Assembly (NCBI RefSeq): GCF_019059575.1
Contig: NW_024882966.1
Location: 90,726 to 154,725, forward strand
Direction: 5' to 3'
Origin: Amphibalanus amphitrite
Taxonomy: Eukaryota > Arthropoda > Thecostraca > Balanomorpha > Balanidae
DNA length: 64,000 bases
The first letter of the stretch is position 1, and each line of letters starts with the position of its first letter. Both the position numbers and the translations under genes were made by a program. Under the pieces are notes generated by a model. The model saw only the letters and a program-made list of their open reading frames with translations. It made no database searches and had not been told where the DNA came from. Of the stretch, positions 54,455-64,000 are shown one piece after another.

Positions 54455-55530
54455 TGCCCCTGGAAGGACTGTGGTGCCCCTGGGCCCTGACAAGCCTGAG
54501 GTGCCCGGCCATGACAGGCCAGTGGTGCCTTGCTAGGCCTGTGGTGCCCCTGGCAGGCCTGTGGTGCCCCTGGCAGGCCTCTGGTGCCCCTGACAGGCTT
54601 GCGGTGCCCTTGGAAGGACTGTGGTGTCCCTGGGCCCTGACAACCCTGAGGTGCCCCTGACAGGCCCGTGGTGCCCTTGTTAGGCCTGTGGTGCCCCTGG
54701 CAGGCCTCTGGTGCCCTTGCTAGGCCGCTGGTACCCCTGCGCCCTAAGAGGACTGGTGCCCCTGAAAAGTCTGAAGTGCCCCTCGGCAGGCCCGTGGTGC
54801 CCCTGACAGGCCCAAGGTGCCCCTGCGAGGCCGGTGGTGCCCCTGGCAGACCTCTGGTGCCCCTGGCAGGTCTGTGGTGCCCCTGGCAGGTCTGTGGCGC
54901 CCCTGGCAGACCTGTGTTGACTGGTGCCCCTGCTAGGTCGCTGGTGCCCCTCACAGACCTGTGGTGCCCCTGGGCCTTGACAAGCCTGAGATGCCTGGCT
55001 ATGACAGGCTCGTGGTGCCCCTGATAGACCAGTGGTGCCCTTGCTAGGCCTGTAGTGCCCCTGGCAGGCCTCTGGTGCCCCTGCTACCCCTGCGCCCGGC
55101 CGAGGACTATGGTGCCCCTGAAAAGCCTGAAGTGCCTCTCGACAGGCCCGTGGTGCCCCTGACAGGCCCAAGTTACCCCTGCAAGGTCGGTGGTGCTCCT
55201 GGCAGGCCTCTGGTGCCCCTGGCAGGTCTGTGGTGCCCCTGGCAGGCCTGTGTTGACTGGTGCCCCTGCTAGGCCGCTGGTGCCCCTCACAGGCCTGCGG
55301 TGCCCCTGGAAGGACTGTGGTGCCCCTGCCCCTAGGGGTGCTCATGGGCCCAACAGGCCCGTTGTGCCCCTGACAGGCCTGTCGTGTATACTTGCTAGAC
55401 CTGTGGTGCCCCTGCTTCCTGGCGGGCCTGTGGCGCCCCTACAAGGCCGTAGGTGCCCCTGACAGGTTTGTGGTGTCCCTGGAAGGACTTTGGTGCCCCT
55501 GACAAGCCTGAAGTGTCAAGGACAGACCCT
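54455..55530. repeat. 20-bp minisatellite, right part
   Basis: Continuation of 51585-51902 after the insertion, with the same GGTGCCCCTGGCAGGCCTGT-like unit and a higher-order duplication (about 54480-54960 resembles 54960-55300). Confidence 0.88.
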
Positions 55531-56639
55531 TTAGACGCCAGGGTCAAGTTCGTCGGACTGACAACGATTCGCTTACCTGATAACGTTCCTGGTAAGTACT
55601 CACTACTCAACGTCCACAACATATACATATACACATAGCACATTCATATATACTTGCTTACAATTGGTAAATGTGGTTGTGGCAAAAGTTAAGATACTGA
55701 CTAAAAATAAAAATTAAAAAGAAAAAAACTGAAAATGGGGGCACCACCAAAATGAAGTGGACGAAATCCGTTGAGTTTTTAATTTTGGGTATATGTAGGG
55801 GTACCACTTCGATTCATGACCCTCCCCTTGGAGTTTTCCTGGATCCGCCCCTGGGGAGCGCGATGTAAAGACGGAACCGTTCCGTTCCGTCCCGGCACAG
55901 TCTACAATTCAGGCGGCGCGTAGCGGTCGGCGCCGGCTGCCGAGTCGCCGCGTTGCTGCGGCGACAGGATGTTCACTTTACACCGCTATTACTAGAACAG
56001 TTGTGAACCGATTTTCTTATTGCTTGCACGATGAGATGCCCAATTCAATTCTTGACAGGTAGCCATAATTAATTTCGCATTAATCTTATGAGATATTGGC
56101 GAAAAACAGGAGGGGTGGGCGAAATTCGTTCTTCCTCCTCCACTGCGCGTGCTAACATACGTTTGCATATGTGCAATTTTCTTCAAAACTTATGAATGGC
56201 CCACTCTAATTTTTTCACAGGTTGTTAAGAATATGGTAGGCAATAAAATATATGAAAATGAGCCAAATCGAAGGTGACGTGTTTTTTGCTATTTCAATAT
56301 TTGTGCTTAAGAACAGAGTTAAGCAAATTTCAAGGTCATATATTTAAGTAGGTGCAATTCTAAACAAATGCTTAAGAAATTACCTAAACAGTAAGGTTTA
56401 TTTCATTCAAATCAAACAAGTACAACCAAAGTTATGGTCGTTCAAAAATATAAAGATGCAACATTTTGTAAAAATTTGATGCCCTATATTTAGAAGACCT
56501 GTGGTCAGAATGTGCAAAAAAACATCAATGTAATGTCCGGGGCCACACAGGAACTCGCTCACAAATTTATAATGAAATCGCTGATGGTAAGGTGCAAAAC
56601 AGCCGATTTTTGTTCGATTTGACGTGGAATGCCCCCGCT

Positions 56640-57925
56640 CTTACGCTCTTGCTCATACGACAAACGGTGTCTCAGACCTTCTGAAGTCCGTTTCTGCCGG
56701 CTCGATGGCCGCTCGCTGCCGGTCCCAGCTGGTATTGGTAGTGCCTTCCTCGCTGCTCTCCTCCGTTTCTCGTCGATCCCCCTCGACCCCTCGTCGTTTG
56801 CAGCGTCCCCCTCTCGCAGTACCCTCCGGCTGAGCACCAGCGGTCTGGTCTGTCACTGATCCGACCTACTGGCGAGCGGATTAATGGTGAACGGTGATGG
56901 GAAATTAACGCCGATTGATAACCCATGGCGTGGGACGAGGTCTCCAAAGCAGGGTTGGCGTTTTGTCGGTTCCGAGAATGACTGAAAACCTGTGGCTCTG
57001 TGTGAGTGAGCAGAAAGGCTCACGAGGTGTGATTGTGAACGGTTATCCCCCTTTGTAAGGTGTGGCTTTGGAAGCCACGTTCAGTCGGATGCACCAACCG
57101 ATCAACTGGACAGCGGACACTGAACAGTGAACACTGGACAGCCATGCGCTGATGTCAACTCTGGTAACCGGTGGGGTCACCGGACGACTGTGGGGGCCGC
57201 AGTGATCCTGTCTGGAGGTCACGGGTGCATAGGGGCACCTGCCAGCATGCAGATATCACTGGCAATGCTGGCAGCGGCGAGCGCGAACAACCAGCGGCAG
57301 GCCGTCCTGCCTGGTGCTGGCTGATCTGTAATCGAATGTCAAGCCGGTGCTCATGTGAATTCGTATATGGTAGGGGCGACTAATAACTTGATTGTTTACG
57401 CATGCAGCTGGCGGTAGAATGGCTTCCCAGGAGCAGGAGGAGTTGAGCTCCGGTTATTGGCTTTTGGCCGGAAACGTTTTATCTATGAAAATGATTATAA
57501 TTTTGGAATAAGTACAGATATATAGCTACCAGTGTCCGTTATATCAACTTCTCTAAGACTTCAGCTGTATTCTGATGGACTTGGTGACTGGTGTTGAGAG
57601 CTGGTGTCCGACATATGTTTCGTAGTCCTGTGATTTCTGGTGCCGATCCTCGTATGGCGGCTGGTGCTAACCAACTGTGACAGTGGCTGTATCGTGAATC
57701 GCGATTCGCGAATATCGACCAGACTTCGGAATCGAGCGACCACAGCTGACAGCTGTAAGTCCGGTACAGAATCCACAACTGTTTGCACATTCCTCACTAT
57801 CTGACTCTCGAGCATTGCGGTGGATCTCGAGCGACTGGCTTTGACCCTGGAAGAACGTAACCTGTTTGAATTTCGTGAGTTGTATCTGTTTTAGTGCTTG
57901 TTGGAGGATCATTATTAATGTAAAA
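56640..57925. other. No gene recognised
   Basis: The stretch has short open frames in several phases and no recognisable domain. TGTTTGAATTTCG at 57863-57875 recurs at the far side of the foldback described next. Confidence 0.3.
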
Positions 57926-58126
57926 ATCAAGTATTTCTTTATTTTCATGACCTTTCCTCCTTTTCAAACATATGCTGAGCCAAAATTATGTTGTTTTAGC
58001 GTTTTCAAATATATCGGCCACAGGCCTTCATCAGTGAAATATCCAAAAGAACGCTAAAACAATATAATTTTGGCTCAGCATATTTTTAAAAGGAGGGAAG
58101 GTCATGATAATAAAGAAATACTTGAT
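57926..58126. repeat. Foldback element with about 78-bp arms
   Basis: The arms at 57926-58003 and 58050-58126 are nearly perfect reverse complements, from ATCAAGTATTTCTTTATT to the complement, with small indels (for example AATTATGTTG against CAATATAATT). The loop contains GGCCACAGGCCTTCATCAG. The 13-bp direct repeat TGTTTGAATTTCG lies on both sides (57863-57875, 58126-58138). Confidence 0.8.
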
Positions 58127-58138
58127 GTTTGAATTTCG

Positions 58139-58997
58139 GGTGATAGTCAAAACATCGATATATGGTTCGTTAACACTGGACAGCAAGGACTGGTTTGTTC
58201 CGACTCAGACGAGACTCTAAAACTCTGACATTCTGGACTATCAAATGTCTCTGATGTTCCCAAATCCCGATGCTCAGGCCTCGCCAATTCTCTGGGATTT
58301 TCCTGGTGCTTTTATAGGTCCCATACTCTGGCGTACCAACTCTATGACGTCTAAGACCCTTTGCCGCCCTTTTCAATGGGACTTGTCTGCCAGCAGAGAT
58401 GACGGAGACGCCGCCGGCTGCAGTCCAAAGACGTCCTCTGCTCAGTCACTTGTCACCATGCGCCGCGCGCGCCACATGGCGCTGACTGCTACGTGGCGGT
58501 CACCACATAGCAATGGAGTATTGCCTCTGAATTGCAAATGTGTGCTTCCCGACAGTGCAGGTCGTGTGAATTCATTGGCTGTATATCGGTTATTCGATCC
58601 GGTGTCATGCAGTAGCCGGCAGTCGGCGATGGTTGTTCCGATAGGCAGACGCCCGTCGGTGCCTCTCCATAACAGTTGACGTGTCCTGGTTGAGTTGGAA
58701 CTCCTGTGGGCTTGTCAGCATCATAGGTAAGTACATGGATGCTGTAGTTTGCACTTGACTCATCGCTATACTCGGATGTCCAGTGTCCGAGACTCCGTAA
58801 AGGGTCTAGCGCCGTGCACGGAGCGAAGGTAGTAGCCGGGCACATTACAAGCTGTGGTGTGTATCGGCAGATGCAAAATCTGGGAAACGATACAGACTGT
58901 GTGCCCGAGAGACTGTCTGAACTTATATAGGTCGGACGTCGGTGCAAACTATCAGAGGCATAGAGGACCAGAGGTGTCGCGTCCGCTTCTGTGCTAG

Positions 58998-59000
<3 letters not shown>
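58139..59000. other. No gene recognised
   Basis: Open frames of up to 152 codons occur on both strands (58245-58679, 58489-58947) without any known motif or credible splice context. Confidence 0.3.

Positions 59001-59092
<92 letters not shown>
59001..59092. repeat. (CT)n microsatellite
   Basis: Over 85 bp of pure CT dinucleotides. The serine/leucine-rich peptides read from it are artefacts. Confidence 0.97.
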
Positions 59093-59094
<2 letters not shown>

Positions 59095-62000
59095 GTCCCT
59101 TTACCTACCCTCCCTTACATTGGACTCCCCCGGTGGCCTCGCCCCCTCCCCCCCCCGGCTGCGGATGGAGCGGCGGGGGGGGGGGGCGTCGACCGATCCT
59201 GGCTGGCAGCGTCCGGCGGCCCGGGCCCACCGACCGACCGCGTCCCTGCAACAACGCTGGCGGGTTCAAGGGCACACACGATCAATGGCGCGGCCCGCGG
59301 CGGCGGTCACCAGCCCAGTTGGCCGCCCTGCTGCCGGGACAGACCGGCCGTCCGATGGCCGCTTGTTGACCTTGTAGCCATGACTGTTGACCTGATTCGG
59401 GCTCAGTCAGACCTTTCAGTCGAGCTGAGTGATGATGCATTCCGAGAATGAGGGCCGCGAATGCGCTCTTTTGTGGAGCCGTTTTGTCCATTGTACGAGT
59501 TCTCGGTGCGAGTCGATCGCTTGGCATGCAAAGGTGATGACGTTCACGCTGGTAATGACATACTTTGAGGAGGAAATGGGTCAGCCATGGTCATGGGGGT
59601 TCACTGAAGATTCACAATCTTCTTGAGCTATCGACCAGAACATCCGAGCCTGCTACTTTCTACTATAAAGGGTTCGTTTTTAGGGAGAGGGGCACCGAGG
59701 CATCAGCCTGTTTACTAAACTCTAGTGTATTTTCTGCCGCTTTTTATTACCTATACGATGTTTATCTTGGAGAACTCAAAGCACAAATCAAGCGGCAAAT
59801 TATCCATAAAGCCGAATGTCATCGGAGTCAGTAGTGGACATCGGAGGATCCGTCTGGCCGATGGGGTTAGATGTCCAATAAAGTCTGAGCAATGGCAGAC
59901 GGCGGAGCCCTGGATTCAGTCTCAGCGGGCGGTCTTTATGTCGGGATGTTTGATAAGACTTGGGGACGATTCGGGACTAGAGTGTAAGAACAGAGCGACT
60001 GCATTTAGCAGCGATGCCTGCAATGCGTAGCAGTTCGAACTCCGCTCACATTGGATGCTATTGTGAAATTATGTATATAATGTCCCTAATTCGCTTGAAG
60101 TAGGTACGTCGCGTCGGTACTGTGAAACTCGTGGTGAATGGAAACCTCTGACTATTTTGCTGTTTCTATTCCCGTCTTATAACAGTTAGTCAGTGCCTAA
60201 TCCAGAGTTTGCCTCAGAAGCCTGCCTTGTCTGACAGCTCCTGGACGTTTGGGGTTAGCCCCGTAAAAGGCGCTAATGCGTGTTATGTGGGTATGTCCCT
60301 GATTCAGTCGTAGTTCAATTATACTGCGTAGCGCAGACACAGGCAGTACTGCAGCTGAGCCATCGATGCATGGTGCGTTAGCTCTCGGGTCCTTCCTCCC
60401 AGCACGGCGATATCAACACGCCCTCGGGGCAGAGGTGGGGCGGCGCCCGCTCTGCGTGGTCCACTGACCCCGGTCGGTGCGGGCCGGCCTCGATCGACCG
60501 ACGGAGGTGGCCGCGCTGGGTCGGACGGGCCGCAGGGAGGGTGCCGGGGAGGGGCGGGCGGGCTGCGCCGGCCGGTGACCGCCGCCGCACCCGCCCACCG
60601 CCTCGGGCCGTCCCTGTCAGAGGAGCGGCTCCCACGGCACGCACGGCGCAGGTCGCGCGCTCACGCAGCACGCACCCGGGTCGGGCCGACGAGCGGCGGT
60701 GCTGACGGCCCGGGCCCAGAAACCAGCTCGGCCACGGTCAATGCCAGCGCGCCGCGGGGCAACGGACCCGACCGACGCACAGGGGCGGGGCCCGGACACG
60801 AAAACAGCGCAGCAAGTTCGGCCCGGGAGCTGCCAAATGCTCGTAGTATGTTGTAGGTTCATTGATACGGAATAAGCTCCCGTGATGAAAGTGCATGCAA
60901 TGTGCCGAACGGATGATAGGCTGTGTTTGTGAGTTAAACCCATTCTTCAGATGAATAAGGCTCGTCAGCAAGCGCACAAAGCTGGTTGGGACGGTTGGGA
61001 TAAAAATGAGTATGATGTGGGCCATTATAGCTCGGTGCAAAGAAGTATTCAAACTTGAGAGGAGAAGACATGAAGATGCCAAGAACTGCCGAGACTTCAC
61101 TCACCTGCGTTGCATATTTACACGCTTGGTTTGACCAGGGTCTGCATGTTTGCTCTTTTAGTTGGCACTTGGCAGGTGAAGACGTGTAGCTTGTGGCTTC
61201 TCTGGACTGGCATCTCAAACTCCCCAGGTTAGTGTTTCACGGCACTGCGCTGCAGCGCGCTGCGCGGAGCGGCGCATTGGGTGTCCATGGAAACATAAAC
61301 AAACTGGGGCGCTCGCAATGCTGAAGAGTCGAGCCGAATTCGTCTCAAACGCCACACCAATACAGCAGCGCACTGCAGCGTCGGGCCGTGAAACATCGCC
61401 CGGGAGGGGCTCGATGGTCGTGCAGGTCGTGTTTCCGACTGATACCTCAGCCTCCCCCCCCCCTAGCCGGGGTGCGGTGGTCAGATCGACTGACACCTCC
61501 TCGGTCATGGCGCGATGGTCGGGCAGGTCGTGGCGTCGCCCGTCACTGCGCCAGCCACTCCCCAGTGACCGGAGACACAGGAGTCGGCGCCGCCTACCAC
61601 AACACCGAACACATTCCGCCGCCGGGCCGGCCACAATGGGTCACAGGAGCCCGGTGTCTCCTGTTCGCCAATTGGGAGCGAGCCGGCGCCGTGGCAGTCG
61701 TCCTCACGGCCTATTGTTGGAGCTCGGAGCGAGTCAGGTGTACGGAACTGACGTGGAACACCACCGGATCCGCCGCCGGAGACCAAGGTCACCGGTGGGA
61801 CTCTGCTCTCCCAATGTAGTACACAGGCCAGCGGGTCATGGGGTGACTCGGATATAGAATAAGAGATTCTTCTTACTCCTGTGCCTGTGGTGATTGAAAT
61901 TAGACTTGAGAATAGATCCCTACCTAATCGTCAACGCCCCGCAGATACGTAACCGAGAAGAAGTTACGTTGTGAATTCTTACCAGATTGCGAAGCACTTT

Positions 62001-62660
62001 TCCTGATTGAGAGTCCTTGTATTGCAGTGGGTGATGATATAGAGCTGATGCATAGACGTCTGTTTGCCGAGATCTATGGCTGAGAATGAGTCGCATTCTG
62101 ACAAAATTTCCATTTTTACCTGGCATGGCCATAGTCGTTCCTCCAAAATCAGGTTTTCTTAGATAAGAAACTGTTTCTTCTTTCGCACCACACCGCAGTG
62201 TGAATTTAGGAAAATCCGCCGTTTTTCTGGGAAGCCTCTGTCTGCGTTCGGTGTTTCGGTCAGCAGTTACACGGGATTAGTCTGTCATGTGACCAGGACA
62301 TGCGTTTCTTAAAGATTAGGTCGCCGAGTCACGATGTGAAACGGTATCACTGAAATGAGCATGAGTTTCCTCTGCACGGCGTGCACATACAGCACACTTT
62401 TTCGCTGTGTTCTGGACGCCAATGGAGAAAGCTAGTCTTGATTTTATCTCGGTGATCAATGTTTCCTGGACGCTGTGGAGACATGATTCAGATATGGGGT
62501 AGAGAACACAGTGTCGCGGGGCCAGCCGGCCGAGTGGTGTCCCCTGATCGACGGCACGCGTCTGTTTGTCACGATCCGTCACTCGTGATCCGTCACGAGC
62601 CGTCACGGTGTAACGACCGACGTCACGACGTCGCATGCGACTCACTTGGAGATCCTCGAG
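59093..62660. other. GC-rich unassigned region, no gene recognised
   Basis: GC-rich blocks lie at 59130-59340, 60390-60800 and 61200-61800 with long overlapping open frames on both strands, a common by-product of high GC content. At 61412-61535 the motif GATGGTCG(T/G)GCAGGTCGTG occurs twice about 100 bp apart. I could not connect any frame to a known protein family. Confidence 0.3.
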
Positions 62661-62663
62661 AGC

Positions 62664-63854
62664 TTAACCCGCGCCCTGCTGGGGGTCCTGGATTTCCACG
62701 CCCTGCTGGGGGGGGGGGGTGTTTGAACACCCCCCCTTGTAACTCGGCTCCTGGGCCACGTAGCGATACGCGGAAGGCGGCGTTCGAAAGAGCGTCAAAA
62801 ATAATGACGAAATCACTTCGGTCAATTTTTTGGTCAGGTCAAAGGTCAGGTCACCAGAGGTCATTGAAGGCAAAATTTCGCCAATTTCCAGGTCCAATGT
62901 CGAAAATTTCCAAGAAGCCAACGCATAACTCGGGAACCAATAGAGCTACAGCGCCGCAGAAAAGCGCATTCGATAGCCCTATTAGAGCCCTTTCTGAGTA
63001 ATTCTCTCAGATTTGACCTAACGTCAACGGTTTTGCCTGCAGGGGGCAAAAACTGCAAAAATAACCGATTTTTTCGAAAACAGTTTTTCTGCAATAACTT
63101 TTGACCCAAGCCATGTACGAGCTTACTTTTACCGGCATCGTGTTCCTCTCGTCAAGACGCATCGAATGAACTATAACTTGACCTTGAAAGGTCAACTTGA
63201 AAATTTGACCTCAGGTCAAGGTCATGACCTGACCGGAAAGGGTCATGTTGCATATCAGTCGATGCGTATCGTCGAGCTGAACACATCTAAGGCGTTTTCA
63301 TCGCTCTAGCATGCCTCTATCAAAAGTTATTTGCGAAAAACTGTTAGATACCATTCGTGACCTAAGATGACCTCAGGGCATAAACAAGGGTCACGGACAC
63401 CATTTTCAAGTTCAGTGTGTCTAAACCACTTGTAATTCGGTGTTTGGGAGTGTTTATAATGTCTTTCATCCAAAAGAGGCGTATTTCAATTTTCTCCCAT
63501 TGACTTATAATGGGGAGGTCGCAAAATTGACCTGACCTTAGGTCATCGATATCAAAATTCTGAGATATACATTTTGTACATGCTATTGCTCTTAGCAATC
63601 GCTGAAAGTTTCAAAGCGATCGGTCACTCGGTGTAGCTATGACAGACATTGAAGTTTTGATGAGGAGGTCATTCAAGTGACCTGGTGACCTGACCTTGAA
63701 TGACCTTGGTCTGAAATTTTCACAACTTTGTAGAATTGATGTATGATAAGGTGTACCAAAACGGCGGCGCTCCGCGCCCGCCGTTTTTGAGATATTCGCG
63801 AAAAACCCAGGGGGGGGGTTGTTCAAACACCCCCCCCCAGCAGGGCGGGGTTAA
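62664..63854. mobile_element. piggyBac-like TTAA MITE with AGGTCA-rich core
   Basis: CCCGCGCCCTGCTGGGGG begins at 62668 and its near complement ends at 63850, each bordered by TTAA. The first 40 bp contain the terminal motif twice (CGCCCTGCTGGGG at 62672 and again near 62692). AGGTCA/TGACCT hexamers cluster at 62832-62862, 63177-63250 and 63525-63545. It shares long lines with 2217-3262 and with 7676-8700. No coding capacity is visible. Confidence 0.75.
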
Positions 63855-64000
63855 CACCGGCGACAGTGCTAGAGTGAAGCTGATGAACTTTGCGCAGCGG
63901 AAGAGGGGAATAGTCATCTGTTGATGTCGGGAAACGGTTAAAAGATTGCCTGATGCTCAGTGTCTGTATAAAAATTGGTTGACGTAGTTGTTAACGGATT
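63855..64000. other. Right edge of the window, nothing recognised
   Basis: Short unique sequence after the TTAA element; no feature is supported. Confidence 0.3.

Noticed and set aside
60378-61857. Several overlapping open frames of 90-180 codons
   Set aside because: Stop codons are rare because the sequence is GC-rich; no motif, splice context or strand preference is visible.
63736-63924. Small frame at the right end of the TTAA MITE
   Set aside because: It crosses the terminal inverted repeat and has no recognisable product.

Overview
The window looks like a repeat-rich stretch of an arthropod nuclear genome. Three things point there: an RR-2 cuticular protein gene, a short interstitial run of the arthropod telomere unit (TTAGG)n, and spliced GT-AG genes for conserved animal proteins. 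A crustacean is my best guess, but nothing in the sequence fixes the class.

Host genes are few. From left to right they are: an RR-2 cuticle protein gene on + (11419-12590) with its TATA box; a first exon matching TTC8/BBS8 on - (13347-13448), whose later exons I could not find; a five-exon FAM177-family gene on + (27916-32463); a seven-exon RNA polymerase III subunit RPC6 (POLR3F) gene on - (35207-46541); and, nested in the fifth intron of POLR3F on the opposite strand, a four-exon secreted DOMON-like gene on + (42551-44132). I rebuilt all multi-exon models from splice sites and frame continuity.

The rest is mostly transposable elements, many nested. 1-9441: a LINE relic is split by a TTAA-flanked piggyBac-like MITE and by a 5.47-kb hAT-like composite. 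9446-18320: a TTAA element, the cuticle gene, the TTC8 exon, a TTAA MITE, a long-TIR element and a GGAGTC-rich repeat. 18500-23971: a second, nearly identical copy of the 5.47-kb composite in the opposite orientation. The two copies have different perfect 8-bp target-site duplications, so they are two recent insertions and not an inverted duplication. 23980-27900: repeat-derived sequence, the telomere-like run and a perfect foldback. 30192-32162: a 5'-truncated LINE in a FAM177 intron. 32618-33971: a TIR element in the FAM177 3' region. 36281-42481: an apparently intact Ty3/gypsy retrotransposon with identical-looking LTRs, just upstream of the DOMON-like gene. 50507-56635: four transposon layers, each recognised by its own TIR and target-site duplication. 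56640-64000: mostly unassigned GC-rich and low-complexity DNA, a foldback, a (TC)n tract and another TTAA MITE.

The most unusual structure is a 1.49-kb element, carried inside both 5.47-kb composites, whose two ends are arrays of 20-bp palindromes arranged as pairs on a 48-bp period. A relative with a different palindrome core ends at position 222. I do not recognise the family. A second theme is a set of TTAA-type elements with cores unusually dense in AGGTCA hexamers.
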